This document shows positions 26,987 to 35,307 of a stretch of DNA of 64,000 nt, in pieces. The notes under the pieces were generated by a model. It had not been told where the DNA came from, searched no databases, and saw only the letters and a program-made list of their open reading frames with translations. Position 1 is the first letter of the stretch, and every line of letters begins with the position of its first letter. The stretch is taken from contig NZ_CP041244.1 in assembly GCF_006547145.1 (NCBI RefSeq), positions 8,990,001-9,054,000 of the forward strand, in the 5' to 3' direction. This stretch comes from Actinomadura sp. WMMA1423 (GTDB taxonomy: Bacteria > Actinomycetota > Actinomycetes > Streptosporangiales > Streptosporangiaceae). The translations under genes were made by a program, and so were the position numbers.

Positions 26987-27685
26987 ATGGACGCAGTCGA
27001 AGGCACCAGGACGACGCGGGGCGATGACGGCTCGGCGCCCACCCGCGTGGTGCTGGCGGACGACGACGTCCTGCTCCGCGAGGGCATCGCGAGCCTGCTG
27101 GGCCGCTCCGGCTTCGATGTGGTGGGACAGGCGGAGGACGCCTCGCAGTTGCTCGCCCTTGTCGGCGAGCACCGGCCCGACCTGGCCATCGTCGACATAC
27201 GCATGCCCCCTACGCAGACCGACGAGGGACTGCGGGCGGCGCGGACGATCCGGGACCGGCATCCCCAGATCAGCATCGCGGTGCTCTCGGCGTACGTCGA
27301 GGTGGAGCCCGCGATGGAGTTGCTCGCCGGCGGGCGGGGGATCGGTTACATGCTCAAGAGCCGCGTCACCGACGTGGCGGAGTTCATCGAGACGCTGCAG
27401 CGGCTCATCAGAGGCGGCTCGGTCGTCGACCCGTCACTGGTGCAGGAACTCGTCGCCGCCCAGCGGCGCGATGATCCCCTGGGCGTTCTCACCCCGCGCG
27501 AGCGCGACGTCCTCGCGCTGATGGCGCAGGGGCTCTCCAACGTCGGCATAGCCCGCGAGCTCTGGGTCGCCGAGGGAACGGTCGAGAAGCACGTGCACAG
27601 CATTCTCACCAAGCTCCCGCTCGGTGACACCAACGACGACCATCGGCGCGTCCTGGCGGTGCTCGCATACCTGGACGCCCGTTAG
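26987..27685 (+). CDS. NarL/LuxR-family response regulator
   Basis: A 232-residue response regulator: receiver domain with acidic pocket ADDD and phosphoacceptor Asp70 in LAIVDIRMPP, the Lys in YMLKSRVTD, and a C-terminal LuxR helix-turn-helix (LTPRERDVLALMAQGLSNV, GTVEKHVHSILTKL). ATG 26987 gives the correct receiver start. It is divergent from the GAF histidine kinase, its obvious partner. The receiver has a small insertion (MPPTQTDEGL) typical of actinobacterial members. Targets are not evident; the Mur-like gene beyond the kinase is a candidate. Confidence 0.92.
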   Translation: MDAVEGTRTTRGDDGSAPTRVVLADDDVLLREGIASLLGRSGFDVVGQAEDASQLLALVGEHRPDLAIVDIRMPPTQTDEGLRAARTIRDRHPQISIAVLSAYVEVEPAMELLAGGRGIGYMLKSRVTDVAEFIETLQRLIRGGSVVDPSLVQELVAAQRRDDPLGVLTPRERDVLALMAQGLSNVGIARELWVAEGTVEKHVHSILTKLPLGDTNDDHRRVLAVLAYLDAR

Positions 27686-27797
27686 GCGTCTTCCGGCGGG
27701 CGAGCGCCGAGGTGCGACCCGGTGATGACCGTGGCGCCATCCGGACTGCGAGGTATGGACCGTCCGGCTGATCGGCGTCTCTGCCATGAGGCGGGGA

Positions 27798-28373
27798 TCA
27801 GGCCCGCTCCAGCAACCCGTCGACCAGCCCGGCGATGTAGTCCGGGGTGAGGGGGCCCGCGCCGAACAGGACGCGGATGTACATCGGGGCCATGATGTGG
27901 TCGAGCACGCCCAGCACCTCAGGGGGACGCTCGCCGCGTTCGGCGGCGCGGTCGAGCATGGCCTGCACGAACCGGGTGCGTTCGGCGAGAAAGTCGTCGC
28001 GCGCCCGCAGCCCCCGTTCGCCCCTGTTCGACAGGGCGACGGTCAGGCGCAGCACCGCCAGGCCGTCGGGTCCCGTGATCTCGCGCGCCACCTGGGCCGC
28101 GTAGGCGTGCAGGTCACCGGCCAGAGTCCCGGTGTCGGGCATCGGCGACTGGGCGTTCAGACGCGTGAGCACCACATCGGTGAGCAGCGCCTCCAGGGTG
28201 CCCCAGCGGCGGTAGACGCTGGTGTCGGCCACGCCCGCGCGGGCCGCGACGTCACCGACCGTGAATTCGCCGTAGCCGCGCTCGGCGACCAGGTCCGTGA
28301 CGGCGTCGTGCACCGCCGCCCGGACACGGGCGCTGCGCCCGCCGGGCCTCCGGACCGGCCGTCGTTCCTCCAT
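27798..28373 (-). CDS. TetR-family repressor
   Basis: A 191-residue regulator. The N-terminal helix-turn-helix reads YGEFTVGDVAARAGVADTSV followed by YRRWGTLEALL, standard for TetR. The C-terminal ligand domain resembles TetR_C_16-type repressors of efflux genes. It is divergent from the MFS pump gene with 86 bases between, containing an operator-like inverted repeat near the pump start and a related CGCAGT element near its own start. It most likely represses both the pump and itself until an exporter substrate binds. Confidence 0.9.
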   Translation of the reverse strand: MEERRPVRRPGGRSARVRAAVHDAVTDLVAERGYGEFTVGDVAARAGVADTSVYRRWGTLEALLTDVVLTRLNAQSPMPDTGTLAGDLHAYAAQVAREITGPDGLAVLRLTVALSNRGERGLRARDDFLAERTRFVQAMLDRAAERGERPPEVLGVLDHIMAPMYIRVLFGAGPLTPDYIAGLVDGLLERA

Positions 28374-28428
28374 GCCCGCACCTTAGCGCAGTTCCCAGTT
28401 GCGTTTATGGGCTCCACTGTCTAGATTC

Positions 28429-28453
28429 CTAACGCAGTAGAGCACTGCTTTAG
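28429..28453. promoter_or_regulatory. candidate TetR operator ahead of the MFS pump
   Basis: CTAACGCAGT-AGAGC-ACTGCTTTAG is a 10-base inverted repeat with one mismatch and a 5-base spacer, ending 6 bases before the first ATG of the pump gene. A related half-site, TTAGCGCAGT, occurs at 28383-28392 next to the TetR gene start. Two similar sites, one per divergent gene, fit autoregulation plus repression of the pump. Confidence 0.55.
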
Positions 28454-28459
28454 GGGGAA

Positions 28460-29896
28460 ATGATGAGGTCTGCACCGCCGGTGGCCGTGCCGAACCGGGC
28501 GGCGTTGCTCACGGTGACCTGCCTGGGGCAGTTCATGGTGCTGCTCGACAACACGATCGTCGGTGCGGCGCTGCCCGACATGCAGGAGCGGCTGCACACC
28601 CAGTTGACCGGGCTGCAGTGGATCGTCGACGCCTATGTGCTGCTGGTCGCCATGCTGTTGCTGTCCGGCGGCGTCTTCGCCGACCGCTTCGGCCGCAAGA
28701 GGATGTACCTGTCCGGCGTCGTGGTGTTCACCGCCGCGTCCGTCCTGTGCTCCGCCGCGCCCTCGATCGGCTGGCTGATCGTCGGGCGGGTGCTCCAGGG
28801 CATCGGGGCCGCGGCGCTGAGCCCCGCCTCGCTGGCCCTGCTCGTCGCCGCGCATCCGGGTCCGCAGGAACGGGTCAGGGCGATCGGGCTGTGGGCCGGA
28901 TTCAGTGGAATCGGCCTGGCCGCCGGACCATTGGCCGGCGGCGTCCTGGTGGAGGCCTTCGGCTGGCCTGCCATCTTCCTCGTCAACGTGCCCGTCGGCG
29001 CGGTCCTGCTGGTCGCCGGACTGCGCGCGCTGGGCGAGTCCCGCAACCCGAGCGCGCCGGGGATCGACGTCCCGGGAACGGTCCTGTCCGTCCTGGGCGT
29101 GGGGACGCTCACCTACGGGCTGATCGAGGGCGGCTCCCGCGGCTGGACCGCGCCTGTGATCTTGAGCAGTTTCGCCGCCGCGGCCGTGATCATCGCCTGC
29201 TTCGTGGTCGTCGAAGGACGGGTCTCGGCTCCGATGCTGCCGCTGCGGCTCTTCCGGGAACGGCTGTTCACGGTCTCCAACACGGCGATGATCGTGGTCG
29301 GTTTCGCGCTCATGGGCTCGTCGTTCTTCTTCTCCCAGTTCTTCGTCTACGTCCAGGGCAGCTCGATCCTGCGAGCCGGGGCGCAGACCCTGCCCGCCAC
29401 GCTCGCGATGGTCGTCATCAGCCCGTTCGCGGGCCGGCTCGCCGCCCGGTACGGCTTCCGGATCATGGTCACCCTCGGCCTGACGCTGGCCGGGCTGGGA
29501 CTGGTGGCCCTGGGCTTCGTGCGCGCCGACACCGGCTACACGAACGTGTGGTGGCGGCTGGCCGTCGTCGGTCTCGGTTTCGCCCTGACCATGTCCCCGC
29601 TGACCGGCGCCGCCATCCAGTCGGTCAGCCCGCAGGAGGGCGGTCTGGCGTCGGGGGTCAGCAGCACCACCCGGCAGATCGGCGCGGTCCTCGGCGTGGC
29701 GGTGCTCGGAGCCGTCGTCCGCACGCGGGAGTCCGGTGGTGCCTCCTTCGAGGAGGGGCTCACCAGCGCCTTCGTCGTCGCTGGGGTCGTTACCTTGGTC
29801 ACAGCGGTGTTCACGGGCCTCTGGCTGAGCAAGAGCGTCGAGACGTCACGGCCTGCGAGCCCGGCCCCGCGCCTTCATGAGAACACCACGACCTGA
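28460..29896 (+). CDS. DHA2-family MFS drug exporter (14-helix type)
   Basis: A 478-residue major facilitator with about 14 hydrophobic segments. The DHA2 (EmrB/QacA) signatures are visible: LDNTIVGAALPDMQ in helix 1, the loop GGVFADRFGRKRM (motif A), and VGRVLQGIGAAALSPASLAL (motif B). It would export a toxic compound using the proton gradient. ATG 28460 and ATG 28463 are adjacent; AGGGGGA precedes them, favouring the second by spacing. Its divergent TetR neighbour and the palindrome between suggest substrate-induced expression. Specificity cannot be predicted. Confidence 0.93.
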   Translation: MMRSAPPVAVPNRAALLTVTCLGQFMVLLDNTIVGAALPDMQERLHTQLTGLQWIVDAYVLLVAMLLLSGGVFADRFGRKRMYLSGVVVFTAASVLCSAAPSIGWLIVGRVLQGIGAAALSPASLALLVAAHPGPQERVRAIGLWAGFSGIGLAAGPLAGGVLVEAFGWPAIFLVNVPVGAVLLVAGLRALGESRNPSAPGIDVPGTVLSVLGVGTLTYGLIEGGSRGWTAPVILSSFAAAAVIIACFVVVEGRVSAPMLPLRLFRERLFTVSNTAMIVVGFALMGSSFFFSQFFVYVQGSSILRAGAQTLPATLAMVVISPFAGRLAARYGFRIMVTLGLTLAGLGLVALGFVRADTGYTNVWWRLAVVGLGFALTMSPLTGAAIQSVSPQEGGLASGVSSTTRQIGAVLGVAVLGAVVRTRESGGASFEEGLTSAFVVAGVVTLVTAVFTGLWLSKSVETSRPASPAPRLHENTTT

Positions 29897-30186
29897 CAGA
29901 GCCATGGGCGTGGGGGCAGTTGAGCGGAGGGGCGGACAGAAAATCATGCTTCGGCTTGACTGGACCGGAGCCCTTGCGTTTAGGGGGTTTTGGGGAGTCT
30001 TTGCAGGTCGGCTAGGTACTTGGGACGTGCTTGACGAAATATGGGGCCGCTTGAACCTGTTGTGGATGTGTGACCGACGGGGAAGCCCGTCCGGGGCGTC
30101 CGACCAGATCTTGAAGGGCGCATCGAGTCCCTGATCATCAGGACGGCCGATCAAGGCACGTCCGCCGCCGAGTCCGCAGAGCGCCG
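29897..30186. other. gene-free leader region upstream of the riboswitch
   Basis: No coding potential was recognised. The stretch is locally T-rich (around 29940-30060) compared with its surroundings and probably carries the promoter of the riboswitch-controlled transcript; a TTGACT at about 29958 is one possible -35 element, but no convincing -10 partner was fixed. Confidence 0.4.
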
Positions 30187-30311
30187 ATCACGGCCTAGCG
30201 GAGCCGGGGACCCACCGAAACACCGGGGTGAATCCGCACCCCCGCATGCGCGGGGCCGCGGTAGGGCCACTTCCACGCCCGAACCCGACAGCTAACCCGG
30301 TAGGCGGACTG
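30187..30311 (+). promoter_or_regulatory. c-di-AMP riboswitch (ydaO/yuaA class)
   Basis: The leader contains, in order, the conserved blocks of the c-di-AMP riboswitch: GCGGAGCCGGGGACCCA, GGGGTGAATC, GGTAGGGCC, CCCGAACCCGACAGCTAACC and a closing GTAGGCGGA. Spacing between blocks fits the pseudo-symmetric two-site fold. It ends 23 bases before the ATG of a secreted CHAP-domain gene, with AGGAGA between. This class is known in actinobacteria to control cell-wall hydrolases and resuscitation factors, normally switching expression off when c-di-AMP is high. The 5' boundary is approximate. Confidence 0.9.
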
Positions 30312-30334
30312 GAAGAACTCAGGAGAACCTTCGC

Positions 30335-31024
30335 ATGACCGCTCGTACCTTCGACCTGACCAAGCGCATGGGCGCCCGCGTCGCCGCAGGAGCCGTCCTC
30401 TCCCTGGCAGGTGCTTTCGGCTTCGCCTCCCTGGCCCCGTCCGCCCAGGCGGACACCAGGCCCGCGAACACCGCGCACGTCGCCTCCGTGTCCAAGGCCG
30501 ACGCCAACGGCGGCACGGCCGACGGCCAGAGCGCCGAGGCCGGCGCCTCCGCGCAGGACGTCATCAAGCTCGCCCGCACGCAGGTCGGCACCCACGAGGA
30601 CGCCTCGGGCAACAGCAAGTTCAACGACTGGTACGTCGGCTCGCCGCTGGGCGAGCAGAACGCCCACCGCATCGGTGCCGAGAGCGCCTCGGTCTACAAG
30701 GGCCAGTCCTGGTGCGACATGTTCGTGTCCTGGCTGGGTCAGCACACCGGCACCAAGGGCATGGGCGCCGACGCCTACACCGTCAGCCACGCCCAGTGGT
30801 TCAAGAAGACCGGCCGCTTCGGCGACACCCCGAAGCCCGGCGCCGTGGTCTTCTTCGCCTGGAACGGCGGCGGCATCAAGGGTGTCGAGCACGTCGGCAT
30901 CGTCGTTAAGGACAACCACGACGGCACCATCAAGACCATCGAGGGCAATTCCGGTGACGCGGTGAAGCAGAAGGTCCGCGACACCTCCACCGTCGCCGGC
31001 TACGGCTACCCCGAGTACCGGTGA
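30335..31024 (+). CDS. secreted CHAP-domain peptidoglycan hydrolase
   Basis: A 229-residue exported protein. Residues 1-39 are a signal peptide (hydrophobic core VAAGAVLSLAGAFGFASLA, cleavage after AQA), followed by a flexible Ala/Gly linker. The CHAP domain starts near residue 74 (DVIKLARTQVGTHE); catalytic Cys127 lies in SWCDMFVSW and His186 in GVEHVGIVV. CHAP enzymes are amidases or endopeptidases that cut peptidoglycan peptides. It is under a c-di-AMP riboswitch and is followed by an RlpA-like gene, so both probably remodel the wall in response to turgor or growth signals. Confidence 0.93.
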   Translation: MTARTFDLTKRMGARVAAGAVLSLAGAFGFASLAPSAQADTRPANTAHVASVSKADANGGTADGQSAEAGASAQDVIKLARTQVGTHEDASGNSKFNDWYVGSPLGEQNAHRIGAESASVYKGQSWCDMFVSWLGQHTGTKGMGADAYTVSHAQWFKKTGRFGDTPKPGAVVFFAWNGGGIKGVEHVGIVVKDNHDGTIKTIEGNSGDAVKQKVRDTSTVAGYGYPEYR

Positions 31025-31209
31025 GCCGGGGCCGCTCAGCGGCCCCTCGCCCGCACCGTCGTCCAGCGGTGCCCCCCTTCTCCATCCCCCGCGCGATCAC
31101 ACCCCACGTCGCGAGCACGCCCACGTGCCGTGCGCCGGATCCGTCATGCGCGAACGGCGATCCCCTCACGCCCGAGGCGTGACCCGGCGCCCGGACCACC
31201 GAGCAAAGG

Positions 31210-31902
31210 ATGAACATGCAGCAGCGAGTCGCCCTGATCAGTACCGCCCTCGCGGGCGTGCTGGTCACGGGAGTGGCAGTCGGAAGCGCCGCCCATGGAG
31301 CCCCGGAGGACAACCCGGCGGCGCACAAGTTCACCGGGCAGGTCACCGGGCAGCAGGTCACCGGGCATCAGCTCACGGGACAGCAGCTCACGGGACACCA
31401 GCTCAAGGGGCAGAAGACGACCGAGCAGCAGGTCAACGGACAGCAGGCGACCGGACAGCACGGCGCGAAGAGCCCCCGCCATATGACCGGCAAGGCCGCG
31501 CCGAAGAGCCACGCCGTGCTGGCGGGCAAGACCACCGCGTCCTACTTCTGGGACGACGGGTCGGGCGTGAACGGCGACACCGGCGCCCCGGCGGGCGGCA
31601 AGCCGATGCAGAAGGGCCTGTTCGCCAGCCCGAGCTGGCCCATGCACACCAAGGTCAAGGTGACCTACAAGGACCGCAGCGTCACCGGCTTCGTCGGCGA
31701 CCGCGGACCGGGCGAGCCGTCCCACCGCGGCGTCATGCTCGACCTCGACACCTACACCTTCCGCCACCTGGTGGACGGCAAGAAGCCGAACAGCAAGTAC
31801 GACACGGGCACCTCGGCGGGCCACCTGAAGGGCGTCAAGTACGAGGTCCTGTCCTGGGGCCACGGCGCCGGCAAGAAGGGCGCCCCGAAGCCCCTCGGCT
31901 GA
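31210..31902 (+). CDS. secreted RlpA-like (double-psi barrel) protein with pentapeptide repeats
   Basis: A 230-residue protein with a signal peptide (residues 1-31, cleavage near AHGA), a repeat region (46-85) of eight 5-residue units of the form TG(Q/H)Q(L/V), then a C-terminal domain from about 108. The latter begins TASYFWDDGSGVNGDTGAPA and contains FVGDRGPGEP and HRGVMLDLDTYTFRHL, matching the double-psi beta-barrel of RlpA/expansin-like proteins that bind or cleave glycan strands. The repeats are rich in Gln, His and Thr and may stick to the wall or form a spacer. It lies 185 bases after the CHAP gene and may be read from the same riboswitch-controlled transcript. A perfect hairpin ends the unit. 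Confidence 0.85.
   Translation: MNMQQRVALISTALAGVLVTGVAVGSAAHGAPEDNPAAHKFTGQVTGQQVTGHQLTGQQLTGHQLKGQKTTEQQVNGQQATGQHGAKSPRHMTGKAAPKSHAVLAGKTTASYFWDDGSGVNGDTGAPAGGKPMQKGLFASPSWPMHTKVKVTYKDRSVTGFVGDRGPGEPSHRGVMLDLDTYTFRHLVDGKKPNSKYDTGTSAGHLKGVKYEVLSWGHGAGKKGAPKPLG
31345..31464 (+). repeat. 15-base coding repeats (TGQQL/TGHQL pentapeptides)
   Basis: Eight consecutive 15-base units encode TGQQV, TGHQL, TGQQL, TGHQL, KGQKT, TEQQV, NGQQA, TGQHG. The first four are nearly identical in DNA (caccgggca/gcagctcac pattern) while the last four have diverged, so the array probably grew by slippage at its 5' side. Confidence 0.85.
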
Positions 31903-31952
31903 CCAGAACCGTCGGATACACCCTCCCCAGCCGCGCCGAGCCCCACCACAGG

Positions 31953-31981
31953 CCCCGCTCTCGTCCTGGACGAGAGCGGGG
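31953..31981 (+). terminator. perfect 13-base-pair hairpin terminator
   Basis: Left arm CCCCGCTCTCGTC (31953-31965), loop CTG, right arm GACGAGAGCGGGG (31969-31981). It begins 50 bases after the RlpA-like stop. No T-tract follows, which is usual for high-GC actinobacterial terminators. A broken ferritin-like gene begins almost immediately after, so the hairpin also marks a rearrangement boundary. Confidence 0.8.
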
Positions 31982-31996
31982 TCGTCACGTCCGGGG

Positions 31997-32829
31997 CTGC
32001 TCAACGCCGTCGGGGGAGCCCGCGGCTGGACACGCCGGAGCTGCTGCCGCCGCACCCCCGGCGGCTGCCGCACGGTGACCCCTCGCTCGAGCCGTCGCTG
32101 CTCCCGTTCGGCGACGAGGCGCTCGACATGTTCCTGCGCCTGGAGCGGCCGGCACGGCCCGGGGCTCCCGCCGAAGGCGACCGCTACGAGACCATCGGGC
32201 AGTTCTACGCCGCGATCGAGGCCGGGCTGCGCGGCCTGTGCGACCGGCTCGGCGAGGCGGAGGTCCTCTCCGGCGATCCGGCACGCCAGGTCAACGCCGG
32301 GCACTTCGAGCACACCGCCGGACGGATGATCGCGGTCAACGATCTGGCCTCGGCGCTGGCCGCACTGGAGGAGATCGTCGAGGAGGGCGAGGGCACGTCC
32401 CGCGGCGCGGTCTGGGACGGCGGCCCCGCCGTCCACCATCCCGACCGGGACGAGGTCGCCCACTACTACCGCTTCCAGGAGCTCAGGGCCGGCCGCCGCT
32501 ACCGCCGCGGCGACACACCGCGGTCGGGGCCGACCGGCGAGCCGGTCGGCGTGGACTTCGCCGGCGTCCTGCCGATGCGGCCCAACCCCAAGAAGATCGC
32601 CGACCACGCACCGGGCAGCCCGGTCCGCGCGGCCCAGGAGGAGTCCAACCGGACGTACTGCACTCTCCTGCACCTGCTGGAGCAGGCGTTCAACGGCAGC
32701 CCGGGGCAGCTCGCGGCCGCCGTCACCACCATGTAGAGGCTCAAGGCGCAGGCCCAGGCGTTGATGCGCACGCCCGACGGCGACGGCACCACGGCCGGCC
32801 CCACTTTTCGAGTATGTTTCGCCGGCTGA
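31997..32829 (+). pseudogene. 5'-truncated VioB-like ferritin-domain protein
   Basis: The sequence opens with LLNAVGG in one frame, then PRLDTPELLPPHPRRLPHGD in another, showing a frameshift at the G run near 32011. It continues through DEALDMFLRLERP, YETIGQFYAAIEAG and HYYRFQELRAGRRY. An in-frame TAG (32734) interrupts the conserved tail, after which RLKAQAQALM and AGPTF follow. This is the C-terminal two thirds of the ferritin-like family that includes VioB (iminophenyl-pyruvate dimer synthase). The N-terminal diiron helices are missing; the break lies next to a terminator hairpin. ATG 32128 could give a 202-residue product, but it would lack the metal site. Confidence 0.72.
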
Positions 32830-32914
32830 GCGCGGTTGACCTCCGGCGACGGGCCGTAGCGCATCAACGTTCCCGAGGCCTGTACCTCGCGTACGGCGGG
32901 ATCCCGCTCCGGCG

Positions 32915-33034
32915 CTGCTGCGCCGCGAAGGACGGGTGGTGGCGGTGGCCGGCGTGAGCACGGTGGGCGACGAGGTCATCGCCGTCTGGATCGTGCTGAA
33001 CCCCGCCAAGCTGAGGAACTGGCATCGTCCCTGA
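32915..33034 (+). pseudogene. C-terminal remnant of a SigJ-like sigma factor
   Basis: The frame from 32915 reads LLRREGRVVAVAGVSTVGDE followed by VLNPAKLRNWH and a stop. This resembles the end of the SnoaL-like C-terminal domain of ECF sigma factors of the SigJ/ECF41 type (pattern VxNPxKL). No sigma-2 or sigma-4 region is found upstream, so only about 40 residues remain. The rest of 32830-33216 shows nothing else recognisable. Confidence 0.5.
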
Positions 33035-33216
33035 CCCGCGGGTGCGGTCGGCGCCAAGGAGTTGCCGTTGCGGGCTCGTAGAGCCTGGCACCGCATCGGT
33101 CGTGCGGGAACCCAGCGGCCGGAGAGGAGGCTCATATCGTCACACCCGCCCCCGGTCGTGCAGAATTTATCCGCACGAGCCCATTCGAGCCCTGGGCGCT
33201 GACTGCGAGGACTGGC

Positions 33217-33633
33217 GTGGTGAACAAGTCCCCGACTTGGCCGGTATCCGTCAAGGGCGTTGCAGTGGTCGGCGGTCGCGTGGCGCTGGTGAAGAACGAA
33301 CGTGACGAGTGGGAGCTGCCCGGAGGGCGCCTGGAACCCGGTGATGGCAGCCCTGAGGCGGCGGTGGAGCGAGAGATCCGGGAAGAGACCGGCTGGAGCG
33401 TCGAAGCAGGTCCGCTCCTGGACGTGTGGATCTATCAGCCGCTGCCCGAAACGGCGCCGGAGCGGCGCGTTGTCATCGTCACCTATGGGTGCACCGTCCT
33501 GACTCCCGACACCGAACCCGTCGTGAGCCATGAGCACCAGCAGCTCGGCCTGTTCACCGCCGGGCAGGTCCACGGCCTGCGCATGCCCGAGGGATACAAA
33601 CAGTCGATCGAGGCGTGGTTCCACCGGAGATGA
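33217..33633 (+). CDS. NUDIX hydrolase
   Basis: A 138-residue single-domain NUDIX protein, predicted to hydrolyse a nucleoside diphosphate linked to another group. The NUDIX box reads GGRLEPGDGSP then EAAVEREIREETGW; it has one residue more than the canonical GX5EX7REUXEEXGU spacing in the first loop, while the REIREETG metal-binding helix is intact. Start is GTG 33217 or GTG 33220 (tandem). It stands alone, with pseudogenes upstream and an unrelated gene on the other strand downstream. Substrate cannot be predicted. Confidence 0.88.
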   Translation: MVNKSPTWPVSVKGVAVVGGRVALVKNERDEWELPGGRLEPGDGSPEAAVEREIREETGWSVEAGPLLDVWIYQPLPETAPERRVVIVTYGCTVLTPDTEPVVSHEHQQLGLFTAGQVHGLRMPEGYKQSIEAWFHRR

Positions 33634-33927
33634 CGGTGAGCCGGCTTCGATCGCGGCCCGGCTCTTCATCGAGGCTGCCGTCGTCCGAATGGCCGTCTCC
33701 GACACCCGCGCCGACCTGGTCGATCGGACCGCCACTGCCGCGCGGGCTTGGGGGCGATGCCGCGCGCACTCCGTGTGCAACCAGGTCACCGGCGTCCCGA
33801 AGTCCGCGCAGCCGTGAGGGGCGACGCAGGGTACACATCGTCTTCGAGCATAGGTCTCCCGTCTTTCAGGGACACCGTGTGCCTTGGTGGCTGGGCCGGT
33901 GGTTTGGCGTCTGTTGTATCTGCGTGC

Positions 33928-34749
33928 TCAGTCGTCGTCCTGAGCGGCGGCGGCGATCGGCTCGAGTTCCATGATCAGTTCGTCGAGTTCTTCCTCGCTG
34001 AGCACGTCGTACGGCGGTGTCGCCAGTTCGTCGGTGAGGGTCTCGATCCGGTCCTTGGTCTCCCGGCCGGCGTCGGTGAATCCGCCGTCGGTGTCCACGA
34101 GGCCCCGGCTTCGCAGGCCGTCGATGACGGTGGCCAGTTGCGCCCCGGGGAGGTGGTGGATCCGGCCGAACTCCTCAGCCTTCATGCCGAGGGAGAGGGC
34201 CATGAGGACGTGGGCTTGGGTGCCGCCGATGCCGTGGGCCAGGAGAGCGGCGTTGTGGCCGTCGCCGCGGTGTTCGCGCAGCAGCGTCGTCGCATGCCAG
34301 AGCCTGGCCACCGGTTCCTCGGGGATGTCGAGCGTCCGGAGTCCGGCGTACAGTGCTCGGCCCTCGGTCGGTGCGCCGACCGCTGCCCGGGTGGCGAGGT
34401 CGGCGGCCCGCACCAGGCCGGGGGAGTCGGCGAGTTGCCCGATCCGCTGCCGGAGCGCGGCGGCGCTGCCCCGCTCGCGTACGGCGATCGCCTCCTGCGG
34501 GGTGGTCTTACCCCAGACCCACGGGATGTGCCGTGCCACCTCGCCCTCGGCGAAGTTGTAGAAGACCGCGTGCACCACCTCGGCCGGTGCCTGTCCCAGC
34601 GGCGCGGCCCGTCCGGCGAAGTAACCGTCCCAGTAGTTGCGCATGCCCAGGGCCAGGAACGCCTCGGTCGGCACCTCGGAGAAGGTGACGGTGGCGATCG
34701 GCTCGATGAGCTCGGCCATTCGGTGGACCTTGGCCTGTGGGTGCGGCAT
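33928..34749 (-). CDS. SCO6745-family protein
   Basis: A 273-residue protein of the actinobacterial SCO6745 family. Features are VTFSEVPTEAFLALGMRNYW near the N terminus, YFAGRAAPLG, and VFYNFAEGEV, which are the family's strongly conserved positions; the C-terminal part resembles a MarR-like winged helix (AQLATVIDGLRSRGLVDTDG). The function is not known, though DNA-binding or ligand-binding roles have been guessed. ATG 34716 (MAELIEP) is a possible shorter start. It is transcribed towards the NUDIX gene and away from the lanthipeptide locus. The acidic tail (ELEPIAAAAQDDD) is unremarkable. Confidence 0.82.
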   Translation of the reverse strand: MPHPQAKVHRMAELIEPIATVTFSEVPTEAFLALGMRNYWDGYFAGRAAPLGQAPAEVVHAVFYNFAEGEVARHIPWVWGKTTPQEAIAVRERGSAAALRQRIGQLADSPGLVRAADLATRAAVGAPTEGRALYAGLRTLDIPEEPVARLWHATTLLREHRGDGHNAALLAHGIGGTQAHVLMALSLGMKAEEFGRIHHLPGAQLATVIDGLRSRGLVDTDGGFTDAGRETKDRIETLTDELATPPYDVLSEEELDELIMELEPIAAAAQDDD

Positions 34750-35307
34750 CGGTCGGCATCTCCCGTGGTTGTCGCAGCCGCCCTCCGTGGGCGGAATCTC
34801 AACGGTCGAACGCTCCGCTGGGCTCAGGACCGTACGGCATCCAATGGCGGCGAGGGTAGCCGGGACAAAATGCGATCAGCCCGGAGCGCTCTCGGGTCCG
34901 ACGTAGCCGGAGCCGCCTCGCTCTCCCATCCTGACGTCGGCTGCCCTGGGGGTCTGCACGATCAGCGCCGTACACGCCCGACCATCAGCGGCAAGACTCC
35001 ATGTCCCGCCGCCCTGGGCTCGGGCGGGAGCCGGAGATCGGTTACTCTGCATGGCGCCTCGCCCCGTGGGAATCCGCCGCCGCGTGCTCCTGTCATGAGG
35101 AACATTCCGTTTTCAACCAGGAGAGATCCGAGCAGGGCGGGCGGATCGACAATTTGGGCAAGAAAGGGAAATAATACCCGGCTCCCATTCCGGTCTATCA
35201 ATGGAACGGCTCCGGTGTTACGCTCTTTATAATCTCAATCGGTGGTCCACCCGGGGAGCCTGAAAAGATCGCGCGGCGGTGTCGCGAAGACTTCAAGGAG
35301 GCGCATC
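34750..35307. other. long upstream region of the lanthipeptide locus
   Basis: No gene was recognised in these 558 bases. GC falls clearly from about 35100 onwards, where AT-rich sequence including a TATAAT box occurs. A local repeat of CCATT/AATGG type surrounds 35190. The length and composition suggest a regulated promoter, possibly with a start codon near 35242 that merely extends the precursor frame without homology. Confidence 0.5.
35228..35233 (+). promoter_or_regulatory. candidate -10 box of the lanthipeptide operon
   Basis: A perfect TATAAT, rare in such GC-rich DNA, lies 75 bases before the precursor start. No good -35 box is found 16-18 bases upstream, so the promoter may need an activator. 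Confidence 0.4.

Noticed and set aside
35242..35307. N-terminal extension of the lanthipeptide precursor
   Set aside because: The added residues are basic and unlike a leader peptide, whereas AAGGAGG precedes ATG 35308.
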